The position numbers and the translations under genes are program-made. Below are positions 31,692 to 38,937 of a stretch of DNA of 45,598 bases, in pieces. The notes beneath the pieces are model-generated. The model was not told where the DNA came from, searched no databases, and saw nothing but the letters and a program-made list of their open reading frames with translations. How positions within the stretch are numbered: position 1 is the first letter of the stretch; each line of letters opens with the position of its first letter. The DNA comes from JAWPMV01 sp038527215 (lineage in GTDB: Bacteria; Bacteroidota; Bacteroidia; J057): NCBI GenBank assembly GCA_038527215.1, contig JBCBGC010000059.1, forward strand, positions 1 through 45,598, written 5' to 3'.

Positions 31692-32594
31692 ATGTGGCAA
31701 AGCATTAAAGACTTTTTCTATTCTCTTTTTGGTAACAATGACCAGGTCTTCGTAGAAGATGCCGCCGACCTGGGCGAAGAGAAAATCATCAGCATGGAAG
31801 AGCCTGATGAGGACGAAATGAAAGCCCGTGAGGCCGCTGTAAAAACCCGCGGCATGCGAACCAGGGGCTTACAAACCACGGAAATCATTGACCTGGATGG
31901 CGACGGGCATACCGGCAATCAGGAAATCGCCACCATTACCAACCCGCGCTTTCTTTGGTTGCTGGATAATGGACATGGAAGCCTGCAGGCGGGAAAACGC
32001 TCGCCTAAGTTTCCAGATGGCAGCCAGTTTCTGGAATGGGAATTTACCAGGGATATCGTTAAAAGAATGGCCCCGATGCTGGATGAAGCAGGGGTTCAAT
32101 ATAAAATCCTGGTACCGGAAGATGAAGTAGATTCTTTTCTGGCTGAAAGGGTCGGACGGGCCAACAACGCCAGCAGTCCCCTGGGACTCAAGAGCATTTT
32201 TGTTTCCATTCACGCCAATGCCGTGGGGATGGGAACCTGGATGAACGGTACCACAGGCCTCGAGGTTTGGCATTATCCTGGAAGCAATACCGGCAAAAGA
32301 ATCGCCTCCGTGTTCCAGCGCGCCCTCATCAATCGTCTTCCCGGCTGGAAAGACCGTGGCATCAGAAGCCATCAGCGAGGTAGCCGCAAGGTGTTTTACG
32401 TCCTGGCCAACACCGCCATGCCTGCCGTTTTGACTGAAAATGGGTTCTATACCGACGAAAACGAGACCGCTGCCCTAATGACTGCAGAAACCCGAAATCT
32501 TATTGCCCGGGCACATGTGGATGCGATTTTGGAAATTGAACAAAATGGCTACGAAAGCCAGGAAATCTACCGACCCAATATGGTTCTGGCCTAA
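31692..32594 (+). CDS. N-acetylmuramoyl-L-alanine amidase (Amidase_3) with EF-hand-like loop
   Basis: A 300-residue protein. Residues 1-60 are charged and contain no signal peptide. A single calcium-loop motif DLDGDGHTGNQE (67-78) fits the 12-residue EF-hand/dockerin pattern. The rest is an Amidase_3 domain: LLDNGHGS (His95), LEWEF (Glu115 or 117), VSIHANAV (His174) and LTENGFYTD (Glu249), the zinc ligands and the catalytic Glu. It would cleave the amide between MurNAc and the stem peptide. Without a signal peptide, its route to the cell wall is unclear; a lysis-type or non-classical export is possible. A phage origin is not supported by the neighbours. Confidence 0.85.
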   Translation: MWQSIKDFFYSLFGNNDQVFVEDAADLGEEKIISMEEPDEDEMKAREAAVKTRGMRTRGLQTTEIIDLDGDGHTGNQEIATITNPRFLWLLDNGHGSLQAGKRSPKFPDGSQFLEWEFTRDIVKRMAPMLDEAGVQYKILVPEDEVDSFLAERVGRANNASSPLGLKSIFVSIHANAVGMGTWMNGTTGLEVWHYPGSNTGKRIASVFQRALINRLPGWKDRGIRSHQRGSRKVFYVLANTAMPAVLTENGFYTDENETAALMTAETRNLIARAHVDAILEIEQNGYESQEIYRPNMVLA

Positions 32595-32676
32595 GTGAGA
32601 ACAAATCTCTGTGTTGCCACGTTTAATTTGCCAGAAGCCTTAAGTTTTGGCAATTTTGTACGGCAATAATTTGACT

Positions 32677-33243
32677 ATGATTTATACAGAAATAACGCCT
32701 AATCCCGCTTCCCTCAAATTTGTGGTAAGCAGGCATCTTATAAAGAACAACACTACCGCAGATTGTGCAAGTCCTGCGGAAACAGAAAATGTGCCTATCG
32801 CCAAAAAACTGTTTGACTTTAAGTTCGTCGAGCGGGTGTTTGTGGGAACCAATTTTATCACCATAACCAAGTCTGAAGCCTTTCAGTGGGAAGAAATCAT
32901 TCCTGTGGTCAAGGACTTCCTCAAGGCCTTTTTTGACAGCGGACAGGAAGCTGTTACAGGTCCTTACACTGAGCCTCCCGCCGTAGATGAGCAGCAGGCT
33001 TCCTCAGACGATCCGATTACCCAAAAAATTAAGGCCTTACTGGAGTCCCACGTCAGGCCAGCCGTAGCTCAAGATGGTGGAGACATCATTTATGAAAGCT
33101 TTAACCAAGGTGATGGGGTTCTCAAACTCCGTCTACAGGGGGCTTGTTCCGGATGCCCCTCTTCTACCCTTACCCTGAAGACCGGCATCGAAGGGCTGAT
33201 GACCCGCATGGTACCAGAAGTAAAATCAGTAGAGGCGGTTTAA
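32677..33243 (+). CDS. Nfu-type iron-sulfur cluster carrier protein
   Basis: A 188-residue two-domain protein. The N-terminal Nfu_N domain begins MIYTEITPNPASLKFVV and includes FVERVFVGTNFITITK. The C-terminal NifU-like domain starts near residue 118 (IKALLESHVRPAVAQDGGDI) and has the CSGCPSS motif whose two Cys bind a [4Fe-4S] cluster shared by a dimer. It delivers clusters to target enzymes in the cytosol. The ATG at 32677 gives the typical N-terminus; an ORF start at 32647 adds 10 unmatched residues. A strong terminator follows. Confidence 0.92.
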   Translation: MIYTEITPNPASLKFVVSRHLIKNNTTADCASPAETENVPIAKKLFDFKFVERVFVGTNFITITKSEAFQWEEIIPVVKDFLKAFFDSGQEAVTGPYTEPPAVDEQQASSDDPITQKIKALLESHVRPAVAQDGGDIIYESFNQGDGVLKLRLQGACSGCPSSTLTLKTGIEGLMTRMVPEVKSVEAV

Positions 33244-33261
33244 CCGTGCTTTTATTACAAA

Positions 33262-33295
33262 AAAAAACCCCGGCTTTTTGAAGCCGGGGTTTTTT
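33262..33295. terminator. Bidirectional intrinsic terminator
   Basis: A 15-bp perfect stem (33262-33276 with 33281-33295, core CCCCGGCTT/AAGCCGGGG) has A-run and T-run flanks and a TTTG loop. It separates the converging nfu and beta-barrel genes. Confidence 0.95.
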
Positions 33296-33313
33296 GTATC
33301 TGCTAAGTGTTTG

Positions 33314-34036
33314 TTAGAAGAGGACACCAATCGCCAAACGAGCCCGCAGGATCGGCCAAGGCAGTCCTTGGGTGATGGAAGCAGCAGTTCCATCCTGTGC
33401 AAATTCCAGATTCAGGCCATCAATTTCATCAAAATAATCGTTGAGGTCCTGTACCAGCTCAGCCGTGCGCGCATCATCGGCTCCTTCAATGGAAGCGGTT
33501 CCACTCACTGAAGCATAGCGAAATCCAAACCCGACAAAGGTCCAGTCAATGGTTACGATGTCCGCCAGGACCCACTGGTACCCGATGTCCAGGGCCAGAC
33601 CACCGGCGGTAACATTGATATCAACCTGGGTAACATCCTGGTCAACCTCTAAACCCGGGCTCAGGCTAGAGCGGGTAAACTGCAAACCGGGGGCAAGGTA
33701 TAAGCCTTCCGGAGCATTTTTCTTCTTGCTGTAAAAGCGAATCGAGGGATTGATTTGCAAGCCAGTCTGCTTACCATCAGTAATCAGTACATCGGTGGTC
33801 TCCACTCCATCCAGGGTCACATCTACCAACTGACCACCAAAGTTGCTGCTGCGATAGCCAGCATAAATGGTGAAAGACTTGTTGTCGGAAAATACGTTTT
33901 CGTACTGGAGGGCGAATTTGCTGCTAAACCAACCGAGGGGGTAGACTTTGACGATATTGGACTGGGCGGTTGCGTGGGTGAAAGAGCCTGCAAACAGCAA
34001 GGCTGTAAGAAAGAGGGAACTAAAAATTGTTTTCAT
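33314..34036 (-). CDS. Outer membrane beta-barrel protein of unknown function
   Basis: A 240-residue exported protein. The signal peptide ends near residue 25 (ATAQ). The rest is made of alternating-residue strands typical of small barrels (FALQYENVFSDNKSFTIYAGYRSS, INPSIRFYSKKK, GLYLAPGLQFTRSS, TVDWTFVGFGFRYAS-like) and ends in the aromatic/hydrophobic ILRARLAIGVLF, consistent with a barrel insertion signal. It resembles the DUF3575-type proteins of Bacteroidota. It diverges from the GMC oxidoreductase gene with a 134-bp gap between starts. Confidence 0.78.
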   Translation of the reverse strand: MKTIFSSLFLTALLFAGSFTHATAQSNIVKVYPLGWFSSKFALQYENVFSDNKSFTIYAGYRSSNFGGQLVDVTLDGVETTDVLITDGKQTGLQINPSIRFYSKKKNAPEGLYLAPGLQFTRSSLSPGLEVDQDVTQVDINVTAGGLALDIGYQWVLADIVTIDWTFVGFGFRYASVSGTASIEGADDARTAELVQDLNDYFDEIDGLNLEFAQDGTAASITQGLPWPILRARLAIGVLF

Positions 34037-34121
34037 GTAGATAAATAAGTTTCAGGAAAATTTGGTATACCTGTAAACGCATATTAGATACAATAGATTC
34101 AATTTTCCCAACTTTTATTTC

Positions 34122-34166
34122 TAGTCCTTTAGGCCTAAATTATCCTTCCTAATCAAAAAAGGACTA
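34122..34166 (+). promoter_or_regulatory. Inverted repeat that could sequester the GMC gene's ribosome binding site
   Basis: TAGTCCTTT (34122-34130) is the exact complement of AAAGGACTA (34158-34166). The second arm holds AAAGGA, a Shine-Dalgarno-like sequence seven bases before the ATG at 34171. Within the 27-nt spacer lies most of a separate perfect 12-bp palindrome, TTTAGGCCTAAA (34128-34139). A folded leader would cover the ribosome binding site. Confidence 0.5.
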
Positions 34167-34170
34167 TTAG

Positions 34171-35793
34171 ATGCGATTCGATTACATCATTGTGGGCGCT
34201 GGCTCTGCCGGCTGCGTTCTGGCCAACCGGCTCTCTGAAGACCCAGGCGTATCGGTACTGCTCATGGAGGCTGGGGGAAAAGACCGAAAACTCGAAATTC
34301 ACGTACCAGCCGCTTACACAAAACTCCACCGTTCGAAAGTAGACTGGGCTTATTCCACCGTACCTCAGGCCCATGTCAACCATCGTCGCATGTTTCAGCC
34401 CAGAGGCAAAACCCTGGGCGGTAGCAGTTCTACCAATTGCATGGCTTACATCAGGGGCAACCGCCTTGATTATGATGATTGGGAAGCCCAGGGAAATCCA
34501 GGATGGGGGTATGATTCCGTGCTCCCCTACTTCAAGAAATCAGAGCATAATGAACAGCTCAACAATGAATTTCATGGGCAAGGAGGGCCCTTAAACGTCA
34601 CCCGAGCCCAAAGCTGGCGCTCGCCCTATGCGGAGGCCTTCGTGCAAGCCTGCCAAACCGCAGGCATCGCCCCCAATAAAGATTTCAACGGAGCCCAACA
34701 GGATGGCGCAGGATTCTTTCAGTTTACCATTCAAAACGGGCAGAGATGCAGCACCGCCCGGGCGTTCCTCCGTCCCGTTAGGCAACGGCCCAATCTCACC
34801 ATTCTTACTCAGGCGCATAGCCAAAAGATCATCCTGGAACAAGGACGAGCCGTCGGCATTGCCTATCTCCACAAAGGCAGGCACCAAAAGGAAGTAAGGG
34901 CTGAGAAAGAAGTAATTCTTAGTGCCGGAGCCTTTGCTTCTCCTCAGTTGCTGATGCTTTCAGGCATCGGCCCACAGGCACATTTGGAGAGTGTAGGCAT
35001 TGATCCCTTGTTGGACCTGCCGGGCGTGGGGCAAAACCTCCAGGACCATTTGATCTGTGGGGTATCTATTCTGGGCAATGAAGGCTATAAAGGCCTGAAT
35101 ACCGCTGAAACCCTAGGGAACTTTGCCCGCTTCTTCCTCGGCAAAAAAGGCCCCCTGACCAACAGTCCTTTAGAGGCCAACGCTTTCTATCGCACCCAAG
35201 CCGGCCTCGATCGCCCCGATATGCAATTGCACTTTGCACCGGCCCATGGCACGGATATGCATGACTATGACTCCTTCCCCAAAAAAGTAGATGGCTGTAC
35301 GGTCCTCCCTACCCTGCTGGGTCCTAAAAGCAAAGGAGAAGTTCGGCTGGCTTCCTCCGACCCCATGCAAGCCCCTTTGATAGATCCGCGCTACTTTAGC
35401 GAAAAAGAAGATTTAGATACCATGATGGAGGGCATGAAGAAGGCTCGGGAGATTTTGCTTTCCAACGCTTTTGATCCGCTGAGAAAAGCCTTCCATTTCC
35501 CACAGAACTATCAGGATGACCAGGCATTGCTGGAACACATGCTGGAAAAAGTAGAGACCTGTTATCATCCCGTAGGAACCTGCAAAATGGGGCAGGATGA
35601 AATGGCGGTGGTAGATGAGAACCTTCGGCTTAGAGGTATATCCGGCCTGCGCGTAGTAGATGCCTCCATCATGCCGGACGTAGTAAGAGGCAATACCAAT
35701 GCGCCGGTTATCATGATTGCTGAGAAAGCCGCTGACTTAATCAAGGGGAGAACCCTGGAACAGGTGGCGGACAAAAAGACCGTAAACGCCTAA
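34171..35793 (+). CDS. GMC family oxidoreductase (choline/alcohol dehydrogenase-like)
   Basis: A 540-residue FAD enzyme. The ADP-binding fold DYIIVGAGSAGCVLANRL opens the protein. GKTLGGSSSTNCMAYIRG is the first GMC signature and SAGAFASPQLLMLSGIGP (about 250-268) the second. The catalytic His is in CYHPVGTCKMG near 470, and the FAD-closing NTNAPVIMIAEKAADLI lies near the end. The length equals BetA and AlkJ-type members that oxidise choline or aliphatic alcohols, but the exact substrate is not readable. No betaine aldehyde dehydrogenase or transporter is adjacent, arguing against a classic betaine locus. A hairpin overlapping the ribosome binding site suggests post-transcriptional control. 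Confidence 0.92.
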   Translation: MRFDYIIVGAGSAGCVLANRLSEDPGVSVLLMEAGGKDRKLEIHVPAAYTKLHRSKVDWAYSTVPQAHVNHRRMFQPRGKTLGGSSSTNCMAYIRGNRLDYDDWEAQGNPGWGYDSVLPYFKKSEHNEQLNNEFHGQGGPLNVTRAQSWRSPYAEAFVQACQTAGIAPNKDFNGAQQDGAGFFQFTIQNGQRCSTARAFLRPVRQRPNLTILTQAHSQKIILEQGRAVGIAYLHKGRHQKEVRAEKEVILSAGAFASPQLLMLSGIGPQAHLESVGIDPLLDLPGVGQNLQDHLICGVSILGNEGYKGLNTAETLGNFARFFLGKKGPLTNSPLEANAFYRTQAGLDRPDMQLHFAPAHGTDMHDYDSFPKKVDGCTVLPTLLGPKSKGEVRLASSDPMQAPLIDPRYFSEKEDLDTMMEGMKKAREILLSNAFDPLRKAFHFPQNYQDDQALLEHMLEKVETCYHPVGTCKMGQDEMAVVDENLRLRGISGLRVVDASIMPDVVRGNTNAPVIMIAEKAADLIKGRTLEQVADKKTVNA

Positions 35794-35827
35794 GCTCAGT
35801 AGGGTTTTCGTATCAATAAGCATCTAT

Positions 35828-35856
35828 AAAATAGAGGACCTGTGGTCCTCTATTTT
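35828..35856 (+). terminator. Intrinsic terminator after the GMC gene
   Basis: A 13-bp perfect stem, AAAATAGAGGACC (35828-35840) with its complement at 35844-35856, closes a TGT loop. The T-run is part of the stem. Confidence 0.85.
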
Positions 35857-35915
35857 ATTCACATACAATCCTTTCGTATCGAAGCACGTATTACCCTTAA
35901 CGCAGCATGAATTGA

Positions 35916-35945
35916 TTTGCCCTTCTCTGAATTTGGGTTAATTTG
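35916..35945 (+). promoter_or_regulatory. Candidate promoter of the unknown secreted protein gene
   Basis: TTTG (35916-35919) and TTAATTTG (35938-35945) are spaced by 18 bp and match TTTG/TAnnTTTG with one mismatch. The predicted transcription start falls at about 35951, which favours translation from the ATG at 35972. Confidence 0.4.
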
Positions 35946-35971
35946 ACCTCATGCAAAACATACGTCCCGAT

Positions 35972-37192
35972 ATGAATTGGCAGTATCTCACCCTTAGCCT
36001 GCTCCTGGGAATCTTCATGACTCCCGTTGCCAAGGCCCTTCCCAGTCTACCAGAAGTAGAACAAACCCTTATCCGTTTGGCCCAGGAGGTTCAGGATGGC
36101 AAAACCCTGGACGCGAAAATCCAGAAGAACCGGGAGTTTTCCCGCTTGCTCATCGAAACCCTCAAGCGGCCCGAAAGCTACGATTACGGCTGGGACAAGA
36201 TGGAATCCATTTCCATCCTCAAACCCGAGGATCAGAGTTTTCGGATTTTCTCCTGGTATTTGCTGGACAATACCCGGGAAGCAGACTTCAACGAGCAGTA
36301 CTATTATTATTTTGGGCTGGTCCAGCGCAAGTACCAGGAAGCCGGTAAGACTGAATACGTTATCATCCCCCTCTTGGAGATGAAAAAGGTGCCCAGGAAT
36401 GTGGAGAATATGTTGCTGGACAACGGCAACTGGTTCGGAGCCCTGTATTACAAACCCCAGGACAGCGAGTACATCCCGAGCTTTACTTCCAAATTTTATG
36501 ACCGTAACCTGAATAAACCCGGTGGAACCCAGCAAGAATTAGAGAAAAAATTCTATGTCCTCCTGGGTTGGAATGGCGCGGATCACACCAGCAATTTTAA
36601 GATGGTAGAGGTGATTTCCTTTGATCCGGATGATAAAAACCGCATTCTCTTCGGCTCGGACATTTTTTACTTTGACCAGATTCCTAAATATCGGGCCATT
36701 TTCAAATATGCGGAGAATGCGCCTTTTAGCCTGAACTACAACTGGGTCAAAACCGGTCGCTTCGGCAAAAAGTTCATGATTGTCTATGACCATATGGGTT
36801 CACCCAAGTCTCACCAGATGACGCAGAAGCAAAGCTGGGAAATTGGCCCGGACGGTTCTTACGATGCCTTGTATTTTTTCAAGAAAGGCGGATACTTCGA
36901 ATGGTATCGCAACGTAGAGCTCGCAGATAAGTACATTTCTAAAGCTCACCGCAAGCGGCAGGAGGAAATCCAGAAGAATCGCCTGCAGATTGAGCAGGCC
37001 CGCATCAAAGCCCTGGCCGAAATGGCAGATCTCAGTGATGCAGAGGTAAAAGAGTTACAAGCCCTGGCCCGCAAAAACAGCAACCGTAAGGTTTTGACCA
37101 AATCCCAACAAAAACGCATGCTAAGGCTGGTAGAAGAGCGAGAAAAATCCCAAAAAGAAGCCACAAAGGACTTACAGGGGAGTCGCAATTAG
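35972..37192 (+). CDS. Secreted protein of unknown function with C-terminal coiled coil
   Basis: About 406 residues from the ATG at 35972; an ATG seven codons upstream (35951) is also possible but would sit on the predicted transcription start. The signal peptide is WQYLTLSLLLGIFMTPVAKA. The mature part contains the conserved-looking phrases FRIFSWYLLDN, WFGALYYKP, KFYVLLGWNGADHTSNFKMV and EVISFD, then a long charged helical region from about residue 330 (RKRQEEIQKNRLQIEQARIKALAEM). I recognise it as a hypothetical type seen in Bacteroidota but know no function. Aromatic-rich beta strands suggest a compact beta domain. Confidence 0.75.
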   Translation: MNWQYLTLSLLLGIFMTPVAKALPSLPEVEQTLIRLAQEVQDGKTLDAKIQKNREFSRLLIETLKRPESYDYGWDKMESISILKPEDQSFRIFSWYLLDNTREADFNEQYYYYFGLVQRKYQEAGKTEYVIIPLLEMKKVPRNVENMLLDNGNWFGALYYKPQDSEYIPSFTSKFYDRNLNKPGGTQQELEKKFYVLLGWNGADHTSNFKMVEVISFDPDDKNRILFGSDIFYFDQIPKYRAIFKYAENAPFSLNYNWVKTGRFGKKFMIVYDHMGSPKSHQMTQKQSWEIGPDGSYDALYFFKKGGYFEWYRNVELADKYISKAHRKRQEEIQKNRLQIEQARIKALAEMADLSDAEVKELQALARKNSNRKVLTKSQQKRMLRLVEEREKSQKEATKDLQGSRN

Positions 37193-37222
37193 GTCCTAAA
37201 AATGAGGGAATTGCCAAAACTC

Positions 37223-37254
37223 TTTGTTAGGTTTTGCAATAATTCATATTTTTG
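37223..37254 (+). promoter_or_regulatory. Promoter of the PUR-alpha-like gene
   Basis: TTTG at 37223-37226, a 20-bp spacer, and TATTTTTG at 37247-37254 match the Bacteroidota consensus (TTTG-N17-23-TAnnTTTG) exactly. Transcription would start near 37261, leaving a leader of about 30 nt. It is the best promoter in the window. Confidence 0.65.
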
Positions 37255-37291
37255 ACAGGAAACAAACAACCTAGGATCTAAAACGGAAGCT

Positions 37292-37714
37292 ATGCAAGGG
37301 AGAGATGAAGTGTACTCGGAAAAGATTCGTGCAGGCAAGCGCACCTATTTTTTCGATGTAAGGTCCACCCGCTCCAATGACTACTACATTACCATTACCG
37401 AGAGTAAAAGGCGGTTCAATGGGAGGGGATATGACAAGCATAAAATATTCCTTTACAAAGAAGACTTCAACAAGTTTTTAGCTTCTTTGAACAAAACCAT
37501 TGACCATGTCAAAACCGACCTGATGCCTGATTACGATTACGATGAATTCGACAGAAGACAGCGTGAGTATCAGGAAGAAGAACGTGGTTCTTACGAAGGT
37601 AGCGGTGGCTACGAGCAGGAGTCTCAGTCCAGTGGCAATGACGAAGAGGCAAATTCACCTCCTCCTCCACCTGCCCAGGAACCTGAGAGCCTTTCCACTA
37701 GCTGGGAAGACTGA
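37292..37714 (+). CDS. PUR-alpha-like nucleic-acid-binding protein (DUF3276)
   Basis: A 140-residue protein. Residues 1-85 form a PUR-repeat domain: YSEKIRAGKRTYFFDVRSTRSNDYYITITESKRR, then KHKIFLYKEDFNKFLASL, as in the single-repeat Borrelia PUR protein that binds DNA and RNA. The C-terminal third is acidic, Gly/Ser/Pro-rich and probably disordered (includes PPPPPAQEPES). Bacteroidota keep such proteins as small cytosolic or nucleoid-type regulators; the target is unknown. A consensus promoter and a terminator enclose it, so it is monocistronic. Confidence 0.9.
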   Translation: MQGRDEVYSEKIRAGKRTYFFDVRSTRSNDYYITITESKRRFNGRGYDKHKIFLYKEDFNKFLASLNKTIDHVKTDLMPDYDYDEFDRRQREYQEEERGSYEGSGGYEQESQSSGNDEEANSPPPPPAQEPESLSTSWED

Positions 37715-37733
37715 CCCAACCAACAAAAAATTT

Positions 37734-37760
37734 ACCTGGCCCCTGGCCAGGTTTTTTTTT
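37734..37760 (+). terminator. Intrinsic terminator after the PUR-like gene
   Basis: ACCTGGCC (37734-37741) pairs with GGCCAGGT (37745-37752) around a CCT loop, followed by eight more T. Confidence 0.92.
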
Positions 37761-37774
37761 GCCCCTATCTTTCT

Positions 37775-37800
37775 TTAACCACCCTTAACCTTTTTTAACC
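37775..37800 (+). promoter_or_regulatory. Three TTAACC direct repeats at 10-bp period (response-regulator-box-like)
   Basis: TTAACC occurs at 37775, 37785 and 37795, exactly one helical turn apart. They lie 70-95 bp before the ATG at 37870 and after the upstream terminator, so they belong to the Spy-like gene. Phased direct repeats are the usual binding mode of OmpR/PhoB-family regulators. The binding protein is unknown. Confidence 0.5.
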
Positions 37801-37869
37801 AAACCGTGAGGAATCCTTTAGGACCCTGGAGAGTCTAACCGACAAACATTCACTAAATCCATCCATTTT

Positions 37870-38796
37870 ATGAAACGCATTCTATTTGCACTGATCGGAC
37901 TCAGTTTTAGCCTCCCTACCCTATTGCCAGCCCAGGACGTGGACCGCAAAGCTCACTACGAGGCATACAAGGCGCTCAGAGCGCAAAACAAAGCCAAGGT
38001 GAAGGAATACCTTCAAACGGAGGTAAAGCCGGTCCTCAGCACCCAACGAGTCAAGCTAGACGCCCATCTCACCGCTGAAGAGAAGCGCAACCTCGACCAA
38101 ATCCGTTTGGAACTGTCCACCATGAAGGCCGCACGGATGGAAGAGATGAAAAAAATGAAGGCCCAATTCGATGAAGGGAACAAGCCTTCAGAAGCGGAGC
38201 GCGAAAAAATACGGGCAGCCATGCGGGAAAGCCGGGAAAGTCACCGGGAATTGTTGGAACAAGCCCGAGGTATCGCCGACAACCATAGTGAGGTCATAGA
38301 CCAACTCCTGGAAGAAATTCGCCCTCAGGCCGCCACCTGGCGAAAAGACATGAGAGCCCTGGCTATGGAGGGCATGAAGGAAAGGGAAAATGCTGGAGGC
38401 CGCTATCATGGGAAAGCAGGACCCAGAAGAGGGAAAGGAAACATGGGCCACCGGGATGCGGGCAGTCTCCGCCAATATTTCCGTCCCACGGGCTTTTTGC
38501 TGTGGGAAGGGGGAAATCTAACCGGAACCCAGGCCGTCCTCTACAACCTCAACACCTATCCCAATCCCGGCAAAGGGGTTAATACCCTTGAATATGAGGT
38601 GCTCGAAGCGGGTGAGGTAGTGATCAGGCTCCTCAACGAAAGAGCGGAGGTAGTCAAAGAGGTCGTACAGGAGACCCAGGAAGCCGGTAATCATAAAATC
38701 TCAGTTGACCTCAGCGGTTTGCCAGCTGGCCTGTATTTCTACCAAATTCAAAGCGGGGAAGCACTCCTTACCCGCAAACTGATCATAGAAGAATAA
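37870..38796 (+). CDS. Exported Spy/CpxP-like helical protein with T9SS C-terminal sorting domain
   Basis: A 308-residue protein. The signal peptide ends near residue 22 (LLPAQ). Residues 25-175 form a charged helical region with LTAEEKRNLDQIRLELSTMK and many K/R/E, similar in pattern to Spy/CpxP chaperones. A basic Gly-rich linker (about 176-205) leads to a type A sorting domain: the motif YPNPGKG near 237 starts a compact beta domain ending SGLPAGLYFYQIQSGEALLTRKLIIEE. The domain directs export by the type IX system, which often attaches the cargo to the outer surface. Spy-like surface display is unusual. Three phased TTAACC repeats lie upstream. Confidence 0.82.
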   Translation: MKRILFALIGLSFSLPTLLPAQDVDRKAHYEAYKALRAQNKAKVKEYLQTEVKPVLSTQRVKLDAHLTAEEKRNLDQIRLELSTMKAARMEEMKKMKAQFDEGNKPSEAEREKIRAAMRESRESHRELLEQARGIADNHSEVIDQLLEEIRPQAATWRKDMRALAMEGMKERENAGGRYHGKAGPRRGKGNMGHRDAGSLRQYFRPTGFLLWEGGNLTGTQAVLYNLNTYPNPGKGVNTLEYEVLEAGEVVIRLLNERAEVVKEVVQETQEAGNHKISVDLSGLPAGLYFYQIQSGEALLTRKLIIEE

Positions 38797-38813
38797 TCTT
38801 TTGACCCAAGGAT

Positions 38814-38852
38814 AGGCGGTCTCCTTTCCCAAGGAGGCTGCCTTTCTTTTTT
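38814..38852 (+). terminator. Intrinsic terminator after the T9SS protein gene
   Basis: AGGCGGTCTCCT (38814-38825) pairs with AGGAGGCTGCCT (38832-38843), 12 pairs including G-T, with a 6-nt loop and a T-rich tail. Confidence 0.85.
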
Positions 38853-38911
38853 CCCGGATGCTTTTCCGCAAAACAGGCCTCCTCGATTCCGCATTTTTCG
38901 AATAAACGTAG

Positions 38912-38919
38912 TATGTTTG
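38912..38919 (+). promoter_or_regulatory. Candidate -7 promoter element of the nuclease gene
   Basis: TATGTTTG matches TAnnTTTG exactly, 18 bp before the ATG at 38938. It also argues against a start at 38917, which lies inside the element. Confidence 0.4.
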
Positions 38920-38937
38920 AGCAAACACTACCTACGC

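Noticed and set aside
31564..31755. Small plus-strand frame between the HDAC-like and amidase genes
   Set aside because: It overlaps both neighbours in another frame and its composition shows no domain or signal peptide.
34171..35793. Naming the GMC oxidoreductase betA
   Set aside because: GMC members with different substrates share these signatures, and no betaine genes are adjacent.
37734..37760. Reading the hairpin before the TTAACC repeats as part of the repeat system
   Set aside because: It is an ordinary terminator with a long T-run serving the PUR-like gene.
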